A stretch of 64,000 nt of DNA from Saccharopolyspora ipomoeae (GCF_029952525.1 NZ_JASAOF010000001.1:186001-250000), one strand, 5' to 3'; shown: positions 31,519-40,480, numbered from the stretch's first letter. Numbers and translations are program-made. The notes: a model not told the origin generated them from the letters alone.

Positions 31519-32244
31519 TCAGCGAGCCAGTGCGCGCAGCTGCTGCATGAGGATGTGGGTGAGGTTGTAGAGGACCAGCCCCGGCGGGGCCTCCTCGCCC
31601 TGCTCGGTCGAGCCCACGATCGTCATCAGCGGCTCGCCCCCGGCGGCCGAGACCACCTGCGACAACCGGGCCTGGACCTCCGGATCGGACGGGCCTTCGC
31701 GGCCCATCGCCACCGACAGGTCCGCCGGGCCCACCAGGATCGTGTCCACGCCGTCCACCGCGAGGATCTCGGCGGTGTTGTCGCAGGCCAGCGGCGTTTC
31801 CAGCATCGGGATCACCATCGTGGTCCGCTCCGCGGCGACCAGGTGCTCGGCGATCGAGTTGGTGCCGAAGCGGCCCGCGCGGCTGTAGGTGGCGAAGCCG
31901 CGCTCGCCCAGCGGTGGGTAGTGCGCGGCGGCGACCACCTGGCGCGCCTGCTCGGGGGTGTCGACGTGCGGGACGATCACGCCCTGCGCGCCCAGGTCGA
32001 GCACCCGCAGGATCAGCGCCGGCTCGTCCTCGCCGACCCTGACCAGCACCGGGAGCCCGTGGGCGTCGGCGATCTGCAGGTGCTGCTGCAGGTTGAGCAG
32101 GTCGGAGGGACCGTGCTCGCAGTCGATGACCGCGTAGTCCAGACCCGCCACCGCGGCCATCTCCAGCAGGTTCTCCGACGGCAGCCGCAGCAGCCCGCCG
32201 TGCAGCCGCTCTCCCGCCCGAACCCGTTGCTTCACACTCGTCAT
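31519..32244 (-). CDS. HpcH/HpaI-family aldolase
   Basis: The product is 241 aa, a class II pyruvate-type aldolase: GLDYAVIDCEHGPSDL near residue 35, GAQGVIVPHVDTPEQAR, ERGFATYSRAGRFGT, MLETPLACDN with the metal-binding Glu, and DTILVGPADLSVAMG with the metal-binding Asp. It cleaves 2-keto-4-hydroxy acids to pyruvate (or similar) and an aldehyde. ATG 32244 overlaps the SDR stop (ATGA). It is the last gene of the bicupin-hydrolase-SDR-aldolase operon. Confidence 0.92.
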   Translation of the reverse strand: MTSVKQRVRAGERLHGGLLRLPSENLLEMAAVAGLDYAVIDCEHGPSDLLNLQQHLQIADAHGLPVLVRVGEDEPALILRVLDLGAQGVIVPHVDTPEQARQVVAAAHYPPLGERGFATYSRAGRFGTNSIAEHLVAAERTTMVIPMLETPLACDNTAEILAVDGVDTILVGPADLSVAMGREGPSDPEVQARLSQVVSAAGGEPLMTIVGSTEQGEEAPPGLVLYNLTHILMQQLRALAR

Positions 32245-32999
32245 CGGCCCACCATTCCCGCCGACAGGTCGATGTCGGCTCCGCACATCCCGCGCATCTG
32301 CAGCATCGCCACCAGCGCCCGTCCCACTTCGTCCTCGGTCACCATCCGCTGCAGCAGCGCGCGGGAGACGAACTCCTGCTCCGCGGCTTCCTCGGTGATG
32401 CCGCTGCGCTCGGCTTCGAGGCGGAAGTTGCGCGTCATGCGCGGTCCTTCCACCGGCCCGGGCGACAGCGAGTTCACCGTCACCCCGCGCGGGCCGACCT
32501 CCCCGGCCAGCGTCGTGGTCAGGCCGATCACGGCCGTCTTCGACGCGCAGTAAGGGGTCCGGTTCAGCAGCGGCCGCTTGCCCGACACCGAGGCGACGTT
32601 GACGACGTCACCCGTGCCGCGCCCGACCATCGGCGGCAGGAACGCCCGGCACATCAGGTACACGCCGCGCACGTTGATGTCGAAGACCTCGTCCCACTCG
32701 TCGGGTTCGATCTCCAGCAGCGGTTTGACGGGTCCGGCGATCCCGGCGTTGTTGACGAGGATCGAGATCTCCTCGCCCGCCAGCTCCTCGGCCAGCTCCG
32801 ACACCGAATCGGGGTCGGAGACGTCGCAGGTCGCGGCCCGCCCGTCGAGGCCGTCGAGGGTCTCCTCCAGCACCTCGCGCCTGCGGCCCACGGCCACGAC
32901 CCGGGCCCCCGCGGCCGACAGCGCCCGGGACATCGCGCGCCCCAGGCCGTTGCCGCCGCCGGTGACCAGGGCGGTGCGCCCGGTGAGCGGTGTGGTCAT
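32241..32999 (-). CDS. short-chain dehydrogenase/reductase
   Basis: The product is 252 aa with cofactor loop TGGGNGLGRA, NNAGIAGP, the catalytic Ser region NVASVSGKRPLLNRT and PYCASK (YxxxK). It is an NAD(P)-dependent oxidoreductase of a small alcohol or keto compound. It overlaps both neighbours by ATGA junctions, so it works within the same pathway as the bicupin, hydrolase and HpcH aldolase. Confidence 0.9.
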   Translation of the reverse strand: MTTPLTGRTALVTGGGNGLGRAMSRALSAAGARVVAVGRRREVLEETLDGLDGRAATCDVSDPDSVSELAEELAGEEISILVNNAGIAGPVKPLLEIEPDEWDEVFDINVRGVYLMCRAFLPPMVGRGTGDVVNVASVSGKRPLLNRTPYCASKTAVIGLTTTLAGEVGPRGVTVNSLSPGPVEGPRMTRNFRLEAERSGITEEAAEQEFVSRALLQRMVTEDEVGRALVAMLQMRGMCGADIDLSAGMVGR

Positions 33000-33664
33000 C
33001 GTTCTCCTCGTTCCAGTAGTCGCCCGATGAGCGCGCCCACCACGGCCGGTCGTTCCAGCGGCAGCAGGTGGCCCGCCCCGGAGAGCACGTGCAGCCGCCC
33101 GCGCTGCGCGTGCCCGACGATGTCCTCGTGAAAACCGGTCGGGCACAACGCGTCCCGATCACCGCAGAGCACCCGGACCGGGCCGGGGTAGCCCGCGACG
33201 GCGTCGTACGCCTCGCCCCGGGTGGCCTGCGCGGCCAGCTGGGCGCGGAAGACCTCCGGACCGACGCGCCCGGCCATGCCCAGGAACCGCTCCCGCAGCG
33301 GACCGCTGGGCTCGGCGAACATCGCGGGCTGGATCTCGGCCACGACCTCGTCGAAGTCGCTCGCGGCCTGGCGCTCCCAGGCCGCTCGCTGCTCCGGACG
33401 GGGCGCTCCGGCGTTGGTCGACAGGGCGCCGAACGCGCGCACCCGATCCGGGGCACGCCGCAGCACCTCGAACCCGACGATCGCACCGAGACTCAGCCCC
33501 ACCAGCGAGAACTCACCGTCCACGGAGGACAGGACCTGCTCGGCCATGCCCCCGATGGTCGGCTCGGTGATCTCGGCGTGCACCACCTCGCCCGGCAGCT
33601 CCGGCAGGTCCGACCACAGGTCGGCGTCGCAGAGCATGCCGGGCACCAGGACCGTCGGCGTCAC
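32996..33664 (-). CDS. alpha/beta hydrolase
   Basis: The product is 222 aa. The nucleophile elbow is VGLSLGAIVGFEV (Ser58); the acid is likely in LCGDRDALCP and the His in SGAGHLLPLERP. It resembles meta-cleavage hydrolases and lactonases acting on small acids. The GTG start overlaps the bicupin stop (GTGA). Its place between a dioxygenase-like cupin and an aldolase fits hydrolysis of a ring-cleavage or lactone intermediate. Confidence 0.88.
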   Translation of the reverse strand: MTPTVLVPGMLCDADLWSDLPELPGEVVHAEITEPTIGGMAEQVLSSVDGEFSLVGLSLGAIVGFEVLRRAPDRVRAFGALSTNAGAPRPEQRAAWERQAASDFDEVVAEIQPAMFAEPSGPLRERFLGMAGRVGPEVFRAQLAAQATRGEAYDAVAGYPGPVRVLCGDRDALCPTGFHEDIVGHAQRGRLHVLSGAGHLLPLERPAVVGALIGRLLERGER

Positions 33665-34797
33665 TTGCCCACCGGTCGCGGGATGAGGTGGAACGGGGCC
33701 AGGTAGCCGTTGTGGTCGACGCCGACCCCGGCGTCGGCGGCGGCCTTGACGACCTCGTCGTCCCACTCCAGGCGGACCCGGCCGTCACCGCTGTTGATGA
33801 CCAGCATGCTCGCGGTGCCGTCGGAGGCGTTGCGGATCTTGCGCCACGCACCGGCCGGCACCGAGAGCATGTCCCACGGCCCCAGCGTCACGCTGATCTC
33901 CTCCTCGCGGTTGAGCGTCACCTCCCACTCGCCGTCGAAGACCATGAGCACCTGGGTCTCGGGGTGGCGGTGGGTGAGCACGCCCTCCCCCGGGGCCGCG
34001 CGCAGCCAGGAGATGTTGTGGCCGTGCGGGTTGTAGATGACCGGTTCCTGCAACCGGTCCTCGGTCATGCCGAAGCCGATGACCTGCGCCAGCTCCGCCC
34101 CGCCGCCCGGCAGCGCCGCGCCCAGCACCGCGTGGGCCGACCACTCCAGGTCGTCGGCGGTGGCGACGCGCTTGCGCATCTTCTCCACCGGGTAGGCGGT
34201 CAGGGCGGCGATGTCCTCATCGCTCATCGGCCGCTTGAGCTCGGACTCGTCGGGCTTCTCGTCCCCGGCCACGGTGTCGATGAGCCGGTTGTCCTCGGTG
34301 AGGAACAGCCCGTGCCCCTCGGCCTCGCGCAGCACGCTGGGACCCCAGATGATGCCGCCGGTGTCGTCGTGCCCGAGGCAGGTGAACAACCACCCGTCGT
34401 CGGGGCCGATGTTGGTGAAGCCGCGGTAGATCCAGGTCGGGATCGAGGCGATGTCGCCCTCCCGCAGCACCAGCTCGCCCTCCTGCCCGTCGGCGCCCCA
34501 GCGCAGCAGGAACTCACCCCGGAAGCAGATGAAGACCTCGGCGGTGAAGTGCAGGTGCAGGTTGTTCACGATGCCGTGGGGCATCGCGGCGGCACCGATG
34601 TTGTAGCCGTGGGCCTCGCGCAGGTTGACCACCTGGTTCGCGCTCTGGGTCACCCCCGGCCCGATCATCGAGTAGTTCTCCTTGCGGTCGGAACCCGGTG
34701 TGCGGCAGTCGATGAACGCCTGGTTGCACGAGACGAAGTCCGATCGCCGGATCGTCCGCCGCTCCAGCTCCTGCCGGGTCACCTCGACCTGAGACAT
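33661..34797 (-). CDS. bicupin protein, dioxygenase-like
   Basis: The product is 378 aa with two cupin domains. The first shows NNLHLHFTAEVFICFRGEFL and SIPTWIYRGFTN; the second HRHPETQVLMVFDGEWEV and SVPAGAWRKIRN. Both carry the H-x-H-x3-5-E type metal-binding pattern, so both sites may bind iron or manganese. Bicupins of this kind include gentisate- and quercetin-type dioxygenases. ATG 34797 has GGAGG 5 nt upstream. It is the first gene of a four-gene operon, divergent from a LysR gene. The substrate is unknown; an aromatic or enol acid is a guess. Confidence 0.85.
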   Translation of the reverse strand: MSQVEVTRQELERRTIRRSDFVSCNQAFIDCRTPGSDRKENYSMIGPGVTQSANQVVNLREAHGYNIGAAAMPHGIVNNLHLHFTAEVFICFRGEFLLRWGADGQEGELVLREGDIASIPTWIYRGFTNIGPDDGWLFTCLGHDDTGGIIWGPSVLREAEGHGLFLTEDNRLIDTVAGDEKPDESELKRPMSDEDIAALTAYPVEKMRKRVATADDLEWSAHAVLGAALPGGGAELAQVIGFGMTEDRLQEPVIYNPHGHNISWLRAAPGEGVLTHRHPETQVLMVFDGEWEVTLNREEEISVTLGPWDMLSVPAGAWRKIRNASDGTASMLVINSGDGRVRLEWDDEVVKAAADAGVGVDHNGYLAPFHLIPRPVGK

Positions 34798-34810
34798 CAG
34801 CACCTCCGTG

Positions 34811-34821
34811 TGAATACGTAT
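34811..34821. promoter_or_regulatory. candidate operator before bicupin operon
   Basis: TGAATACGTAT lies 14 bp upstream of the bicupin ATG and is the exact inverted copy of ATACGTATTCA at 29056-29066 in front of the second lacI gene. The TATGTATCGATAAAA region next to it may contain the -10 box. Confidence 0.5.
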
Positions 34822-34898
34822 GTATCGATAAAACGCGCCGTGAACGGCGCTGTCAAGAGCGCCCGGGAAACCGTCTACCGGTGTCGTAGGGTTCGCTC

Positions 34899-35813
34899 GT
34901 GACCCTCAACCAGCTGCGCGCTTTCCTGCTCGCGCACCGGCTCGGCACGTTCACGGCGGTGGCGAGCGAGCTCGACATGGCCCAGCCGTCGGTGTCCGAG
35001 CTCGTCCGCCGCCTCGAGGAGGAGCTGGGCACCGCGCTGTTCGTGCGCGGCAGCCGCAAGCTCACCCTGTCCGAGGCCGGGCGCGAGCTGCTGCCCTTCG
35101 CCGAGCAGGCCCTGGCCGCCGTCGACCACGGCGGCGCGGCGGTGCGCGCGCTGAACTCGCTCAGCGGCGGCACCGCGACGTTCGGGCTGCTGCGCAACGC
35201 CGACTACTACCTGCTGTCGGACCTGGTGCGCCAGTTCCTCGACCGCTACCCGGACGTGAAAGTCCGCCTGGTGGGCCAGAACTCGGCGGAGACGGCCGCA
35301 GCCGTGCGCGACGGCGACCTGGAGGCCGGGCTGGTCGTGCTGCCCATCGACGACGAGGCCCTGTCGGTCACACCGCTGGCCCGCGACGAGGTCCTCTACG
35401 TCAGCCCGGATCCCGAGCGCGTCGAGCGCCCGGTGACGATGGAGGACCTGACCAGCGCGCCGCTGATCCTCTACGACGCGCGCTACGGCTGGAACGACCC
35501 GACCCGGCGCCAGCTCGCCGAACGGGCCCAGCTGGCCGGGGTCGCGCTGGACGCCGGGATCGAGGTCGAGCACGTGGAGTCCGCGCTGCGGCTGGCCGCC
35601 CAGGGCATCGGCGACACCATCGCCTCCCGCGCGGTGGTCGACAGCCGCCGCTTCCCGGCCGAGCTGCACACCGCGTCGTTCGCCGAACCGCTCTACGACA
35701 CCATCGCCCTGATCCACCGCCGCAACCGCACGCTGTCCCCGGCGACCCGGGAACTCGCGCGACTCGCCCAGGAGACCCTGCTCAGCAGCGGGACCTCCTG
35801 GGCAAGCACGTGA
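34899..35813 (+). CDS. LysR-type transcriptional regulator
   Basis: The product is 304 aa with N-terminal winged helix (MTLNQLRAFLLAHRLGTFTA ... QPSVSELVRRLEEELG) and a LysR effector domain (GTATFGLLRNADYYLLSDLV). It is divergent from the bicupin operon across a 101-bp gap, the classic arrangement for a LysR activator and its target. It converges with the MFS gene, whose stop is 5 bp away. Confidence 0.92.
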   Translation: MTLNQLRAFLLAHRLGTFTAVASELDMAQPSVSELVRRLEEELGTALFVRGSRKLTLSEAGRELLPFAEQALAAVDHGGAAVRALNSLSGGTATFGLLRNADYYLLSDLVRQFLDRYPDVKVRLVGQNSAETAAAVRDGDLEAGLVVLPIDDEALSVTPLARDEVLYVSPDPERVERPVTMEDLTSAPLILYDARYGWNDPTRRQLAERAQLAGVALDAGIEVEHVESALRLAAQGIGDTIASRAVVDSRRFPAELHTASFAEPLYDTIALIHRRNRTLSPATRELARLAQETLLSSGTSWAST

Positions 35814-35818
35814 TTCGA

Positions 35819-37153
35819 CTACTGCTGCACCATCGGCTTGCCCGTGGTGAGGTCCAAGCGGTAGCTCTCCTCCATCCACTTGATGACCACGACCAGGGAG
35901 ATCACCGCGGCGATCGCGAGGTAGCCCCAGACGGCGTAGATCGTGCCGAAGGTGCTCACCAGCAGGGCCGAGACGAACGGCGTGATGCCGGAGAACAGCG
36001 CGAACGAGGAGTTGTAGGCGACACCGCCCGCGCTGAAGCGGGTCTTGGTCGCGAACATCTCGGCCACGCAGACCGTGACGATGCCGGTCAGGAAGAACTC
36101 CGGGATCACGTAGATCAGCTGCGCGATCACCGCCGCGGTGAAGGTGCCCATCTGAGCCACCCAGAACGCCACCGGGACCAGCACCAGCGCCGCGAGGTAG
36201 CCGGTGATGAGCATCGGACGGCGTCCGATGCGGTCCGAGAGCGCACCCGCCAGCGGCAGCAGCGGGATGATCACCGCGACCGAGATGGCGTTGGACCCCA
36301 GCGCTTCCGCCCGCGAGAGCCCGACGTTGGACGACAGGAACTCCGGCAGGTAGGTGACCCAGGTGTAGGACACGATCGCCAGCGTGATCGACGCGCCGCA
36401 GAACACCAGCATCTCGCGCCACTGCGACTTGAACGCCTCGGTCAGCGGGGCCTTGACGACGTCAGCGCCGTCGGCGGTGGCCTTGACGAACTCCGGCGTC
36501 TCGCCGACGCGGTTGCGGACCCACAGCCCGATCAGGCTCAGCGGCAGCGCCAGCAGGAACGGGATGCGCCAGCCGTAGCTCTGCAGCGCGGCGTCGTCGA
36601 ATACCACCGCGGTGAGCGCGGAAGTCCCGGCACCGCCGAGGATTCCGACGAACACGCTGATCGAGACGAACGAGGTGTAGTAGGCCCGCCGCTTGGGCTG
36701 GGCCCATTCGACGACGAACGCGATGGCGCCGACGTACTCACCACCGGAGATCAGCGCCTGGATCATGCGCATCAGCAGCAGGAGCAGCGGCGCCAGCATC
36801 CCGACCTGCTCGTAGGTGGGCAGCACACCGATGAGCGCGGTGCACAGACCCATCAGCGCGATGGTCCACAGCAGGACCGATCGGCGGCCGAAGCGGTCTC
36901 CCCAGCGGCCGAGGATCATGCCGCCCAGCGGGCGGATGATCGTGCCGATGGCGAGGATCGCGTAGGTGCTCAGGACCCCGACGACGGGGTTCTGCGAGGG
37001 GAAGAACACCGGTGCCATGACCGGCGCGAGATAGCCGTAGATGCCGAAATCGAACTGCTCGACGAAGTTGCCGATGGTGCCGGCCGTGACGGCCCTGCGC
37101 ATCGGTTCTGAGGACTGCGCCTGTTTTTCGGGCACGGGAGTTGAGGTCGACAA
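35819..37153 (-). CDS. MFS permease, MHS family
   Basis: The product is 444 aa with twelve membrane segments and MHS-family marks: GTIGNFVEQFDFGIYGYLAP, RPLGGMILGRWGDRFGRRS and SYGWRIPFLLALPLSLIGLW. TTG 37153 is chosen because GGAG lies 6 nt upstream and it gives a normal length; ATG 37195 is an alternative. It is divergent from the HisD-like gene across a 274-bp gap with two TGCATACGGAT copies, so it probably imports the substrate of that dehydrogenase. Confidence 0.9.
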   Translation of the reverse strand: MSTSTPVPEKQAQSSEPMRRAVTAGTIGNFVEQFDFGIYGYLAPVMAPVFFPSQNPVVGVLSTYAILAIGTIIRPLGGMILGRWGDRFGRRSVLLWTIALMGLCTALIGVLPTYEQVGMLAPLLLLLMRMIQALISGGEYVGAIAFVVEWAQPKRRAYYTSFVSISVFVGILGGAGTSALTAVVFDDAALQSYGWRIPFLLALPLSLIGLWVRNRVGETPEFVKATADGADVVKAPLTEAFKSQWREMLVFCGASITLAIVSYTWVTYLPEFLSSNVGLSRAEALGSNAISVAVIIPLLPLAGALSDRIGRRPMLITGYLAALVLVPVAFWVAQMGTFTAAVIAQLIYVIPEFFLTGIVTVCVAEMFATKTRFSAGGVAYNSSFALFSGITPFVSALLVSTFGTIYAVWGYLAIAAVISLVVVIKWMEESYRLDLTTGKPMVQQ

Positions 37154-37271
37154 TCGCTGCTCCGAGATCCGGGCGGGCTTCCGCAGCCCGCGCATGCCTG
37201 CTGCTCGATCGGACGAGTCGGCGGGATTCGCAAGAGAGTCGCAGCGCCCGATTCGTGTGTCAAGACCCACA

Positions 37272-37336
37272 TGCATACGGATGTCTCCCGGTTGACCGAG
37301 AGCTTCGAGCGACCACCACGCGATGTGCATACGGAT
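37272..37336. promoter_or_regulatory. repeated TGCATACGGAT motif in divergent promoter
   Basis: The 11-mer TGCATACGGAT occurs at 37272-37282 and 37326-37336, 54 bp apart, between the divergent MFS and HisD-like genes. Two identical sites between divergent genes suggest a shared regulator. Confidence 0.55.
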
Positions 37337-37427
37337 TAGCGCATCGTGATCGCATAGGGTGAACCTATGGCCTCCACAAGAAACTCCACTCTTGTCCAGT
37401 GGTAGAGACCCGCTTAGCGTTCGCCTC

Positions 37428-38756
37428 ATGCGATTCAGCCCACGGCTGCTCGGCACCCTCGCCGGGCGGTTCGACCACCTCAAAGCGCCCTCGGAAACCC
37501 CTGCCGCGCAGCAGGACCCCGCGGTCGCGCAGCGCGTCTCGGAGATGCTCGGCGAGATCGAGCGCGACGGCCACGACGCCGTGCTGCGCTACGCCCGCGA
37601 GCTCGACGGCTGGGACGCGCCCGACGTCGAGCTCTCCCGCGAGGCCGTGCGGGCCTCCGGTGACGCCCTCACGCCCGAGCACCGCGCGGCCCTGGAGCTG
37701 GGAGCGGAGCGCACCCGCCGCTTCGCCGAGCTGCAGCGCGCCGGGCTCTCCGACGCCGAGGTCGAGCTCGCCCCGGGCCTGACCACCGGGTACCGCTACG
37801 TGCCGGTCGGCAGCGTCGGCGCCTACCTGCCCGCAGGCCGCTTCCCGCTCACCGCGGGCGCGTTCATGACCGTCGGCGTGGCGAAGGCCGCCGGCGTGCC
37901 GACCGTGATCGCCTGCCTGCCCCCGGGCAAGGACGGCCGAGCCGACCCGGCGGTCGTCTACTCGGCGCACCTGTCGGGCGTGGACCGGGTGTTCGTGCTC
38001 GGCGGCGTGCAGGCGCTGGCCGCGATGTCGTTCGGGCTGCTCGGTGAGGAGCCGGTGGACATGATCGTCGGCGCGGGCAACGCCTTCGTCGCCGAGGCCA
38101 AGCGGCAGCTGTTCGGCCGCGTCGCCATCGACCTGCTGGCCGGGCCGTCGGAGGTCGCGGTGATCGCCGACGAGACCGCCGACCCGGAGCTGGTGGCCGC
38201 CGACCTCCTCGGCCAGGCCGAGCACGGCGTCAACTCCCCCGCCGCGCTGGTCACCACCTCCCGCGAGCTGGGCGAGAAGGTCGTCGAGGAGGCCGACAAG
38301 CAGCTCGCGTCGCTGTCGACCGCCGAGATCGCGGGCCCGGCCTGGCGCGACTACGGTTCGGTGACCTGGGCGCAGGACCGCGAGACGGCCGTGGCGCTGA
38401 TGGACGACCTGGCTCCCGAGCACCTGGAGATCCAGACCGCCGACGACGACTACTACCACGACGCGCTGCGCAACTACGGCTCGATCTTCCTGGGCACCTG
38501 GAGCACCGTCGCCTACTCCGACAAGGGCATGGCGGGCACCAACCACGTGCTGCCCACGGCGGGCGGCGCCCGCCACAGCGCGGGCCTGTCGGTCTCGCGT
38601 TTCCTGAAACCGCTGACCTACCAGCGCGTTTCGCGCGAGGCCACGCCGCTGCTGGCCGAGGCCGTGGAGACGATTTCCGACTACGAGGGCATGGCGGCGC
38701 ACAAGGCCACCGCGACGCTGCGGCTGGAGCGCCTCCGGGAAGGCGACGCACGATGA
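37428..38756 (+). CDS. histidinol dehydrogenase-family protein, probably catabolic
   Basis: The product is 442 aa of the HisD fold: VPVGSVGAYLPAGRFPLTAG, VIVGAGN-like MIVGAGNAFVAEAKRQLFG, DLLAGPSEVAVIADE, LLGQAEHGVNSPAALVTT, the catalytic PEHLEIQ and GTNHVLPTAGGARHSAGLSV. No other his gene lies nearby; it sits with a transporter and NTF2-fold protein, as for HisD paralogues such as sulfopropanediol 3-dehydrogenase (HpsN). ATG 37428 gives the usual length; a GTG 69 nt upstream is in frame. It most likely oxidises a polyol or sulfonate alcohol, not histidinol. Confidence 0.85.
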   Translation: MRFSPRLLGTLAGRFDHLKAPSETPAAQQDPAVAQRVSEMLGEIERDGHDAVLRYARELDGWDAPDVELSREAVRASGDALTPEHRAALELGAERTRRFAELQRAGLSDAEVELAPGLTTGYRYVPVGSVGAYLPAGRFPLTAGAFMTVGVAKAAGVPTVIACLPPGKDGRADPAVVYSAHLSGVDRVFVLGGVQALAAMSFGLLGEEPVDMIVGAGNAFVAEAKRQLFGRVAIDLLAGPSEVAVIADETADPELVAADLLGQAEHGVNSPAALVTTSRELGEKVVEEADKQLASLSTAEIAGPAWRDYGSVTWAQDRETAVALMDDLAPEHLEIQTADDDYYHDALRNYGSIFLGTWSTVAYSDKGMAGTNHVLPTAGGARHSAGLSVSRFLKPLTYQRVSREATPLLAEAVETISDYEGMAAHKATATLRLERLREGDAR

Positions 38757-39913
38757 CCGAGATCTCCGAGCAGCCCACCGGCTCCCCCGGCGGCACCATG
38801 ACGTCCGGCAAGCGCACGATGCCGAGCGACTTCAGCATCGCCGTGCGCCCCGGTGCGGGCGTGACGCTGGGCGGGGTGAACTACGGCGGCGAGCGGCGCC
38901 AGTCGATGGAGGGCTTCGAGGACGCCTACACCGACATCGTCGACTACATCGTCCGGATCACCCACCGCATCTGGGAAGACCAGGACATCGGCTACATCTA
39001 CGACACCTACGCCCAGGGCTGCCGGCTCTACGACGACAGCGGCGTGAAGTACGGGGTCGAGCGGCTCATCGACGGCACGACGCAGAGCATCAACGCGTTC
39101 CCGGACTGCCGCCACTACGCCGACGACGTGATCTGGGCCGGTAGCGACACCGAGGGCTTCGTGACCTCGCACCGGGCCATCAACATCGGCCACCACACCG
39201 GCCCCTGGCGCTGGGGCCCGCCCACCGGCCGCAAGCTGGAGACCTGGGTGATGGCCAACTGCGTGGTGTGGCAGAACGAGATCTACGAGGAGTGGGTCCT
39301 CTACAACACCGCGGCCAAGCTCCAGCAGCTCGGCATCAACGTGGCCGAGGCCGCGCGCACCTACGCCCGCGAGGGCGGGCTCACCCCGGTCTCCGAGCGC
39401 CCGTCGTCGGAGGCGCTGCGCCTGGTCGGCGGCCGCAAGCCGGTCCTGCTGCCGGAGCCGGACAACAGGTCCGGTTTCGACGTGGAGGGCTCGGTCCGGG
39501 CGTTGTGGCACAACGTGTTCAACCGGCGCGACCTGAGCGCGATCGACCGCTTCTACGCGGAGAACGTGCGCTGGCACGGCACCACCAACCGCACCGGCTG
39601 GGGCCGCTCGGACGTGCGGGCGATGGCCCGCAGCCTGCTGGCCACCTTCCCCGACCTGGGCGTGCAGGTCGACGAGGTGTACTGGATGGGCAACGACGAC
39701 GACGGCTACAGCATCTCCGTGCGCTGGTCGGGCGCCGGAACGCACCGCGGCGTCGGCCTGTACGGCAAGCCCACCGGCAAGCGGGCGCACCTCTGGGGCA
39801 TGTCGCAGCTCTACGTGATGCACGGCCGCATCGTCGAGGAGTGGTCGCTGTTCAACGAGTTCGACGTGATCGCGCAGCTCGTCGCCGAGGACGGCGGACC
39901 GGAACTGGTCTGA
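38753..39913 (+). CDS. protein with two SnoaL/NTF2-like domains
   Basis: The product is 386 aa. Two NTF2-fold (SnoaL-type) domains are seen: one around residues 60-210 (RITHRIWEDQDIGYIYDTYA ... VLYNTAAKLQQLG) and a second around 245-375 (ALWHNVFNRRDLSAIDRFYA ... EEWSLFNEFDVIAQLV). Each has the repeating W/Y-rich pattern of polyketide-cyclase-like lyases or isomerases. ATG 38753 overlaps the HisD-like stop (ATGA), so it acts on the same pathway. A hairpin terminator follows. Its reaction is unknown. Confidence 0.82.
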   Translation: MTEISEQPTGSPGGTMTSGKRTMPSDFSIAVRPGAGVTLGGVNYGGERRQSMEGFEDAYTDIVDYIVRITHRIWEDQDIGYIYDTYAQGCRLYDDSGVKYGVERLIDGTTQSINAFPDCRHYADDVIWAGSDTEGFVTSHRAINIGHHTGPWRWGPPTGRKLETWVMANCVVWQNEIYEEWVLYNTAAKLQQLGINVAEAARTYAREGGLTPVSERPSSEALRLVGGRKPVLLPEPDNRSGFDVEGSVRALWHNVFNRRDLSAIDRFYAENVRWHGTTNRTGWGRSDVRAMARSLLATFPDLGVQVDEVYWMGNDDDGYSISVRWSGAGTHRGVGLYGKPTGKRAHLWGMSQLYVMHGRIVEEWSLFNEFDVIAQLVAEDGGPELV

Positions 39914-39923
39914 CCGCTCGACA

Positions 39924-39961
39924 CCCGCCACCTGGGGCTCTCGCGGAGCTCCGGGTGGCGG
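39924..39961 (+). terminator. terminator hairpin after the NTF2 gene
   Basis: CCGCCACCTGGGGCTC pairs with GAGCTCCGGGTGGCGG across a 5-nt loop, 11 bp after the stop codon. Confidence 0.65.
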
Positions 39962-40084
39962 TTTCGGCCGATGCGGGCCGAAATCGGAATAATCGTCCCC
40001 AGCGGCGGCCCGGATGTGCTAGACATTACCAACGGGTAGTGGCACATCCGACGTTGCACGCACGGCCGCGAGGGGGCGGTGCAC

Positions 40085-40480
40085 GTGAGTTCCGAGGTCG
40101 ATGCTCAGCTCGACGAGATGCGGAAGAACGGCTGGGAGTCCTACGTGTTCGGGCCGCGCGACGACCCGAACGCCGTGGGCCTGGCCTACCGCTGGAAGAC
40201 CTGCGCAGACGTCCTCGTGCTGCACGCCGAGGACGACGCGACGGCCTACCGGATGCCGCTGGGCCCGGACGCCGACCTGTTCGCGCCGCGCATCGTGTCC
40301 TGGCACTACCACGCTCCGGCCGAGTGGACGATCCGCGCACTCCTCTCGCTCCCCCGGCCCGGCGCGCCCGACGCGCCGCTGGCGATGCTGACCCCGCCGC
40401 CGGACTGCGCCGTTCCCGCGCAGTTGCGCCGCACGATGACGATCCGGCCGAACCCGCGCCGCGCCCACGTCTCCACCTGA
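40085..40480 (+). CDS. hypothetical protein
   Basis: The product is 131 aa, soluble, with no family I recognise. It reads VDAQLDEMRKNGWESYVFGP, then AYRWKTCADVLVLHAEDDAT and IVSWHYHAPAEWTIRALLSL, with a Pro-rich tail. GAGGGGG lies 8 nt before GTG 40085; a GTG two codons earlier is also possible. It stands alone between a terminator and glutamate decarboxylase. Codon use looks native. Confidence 0.7.
   Translation: MSSEVDAQLDEMRKNGWESYVFGPRDDPNAVGLAYRWKTCADVLVLHAEDDATAYRMPLGPDADLFAPRIVSWHYHAPAEWTIRALLSLPRPGAPDAPLAMLTPPPDCAVPAQLRRTMTIRPNPRRAHVST

Noticed and set aside
35810..37111. 433-codon plus-strand open frame rich in Asp, Arg, Gln and His
   Set aside because: Antisense to the MHS permease; composition is typical of a GC-skew shadow.
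37428..38756. Calling this gene hisD of histidine biosynthesis
   Set aside because: No other his genes nearby; operon partners are a transporter and a double NTF2 protein, so a catabolic paralogue is more likely.
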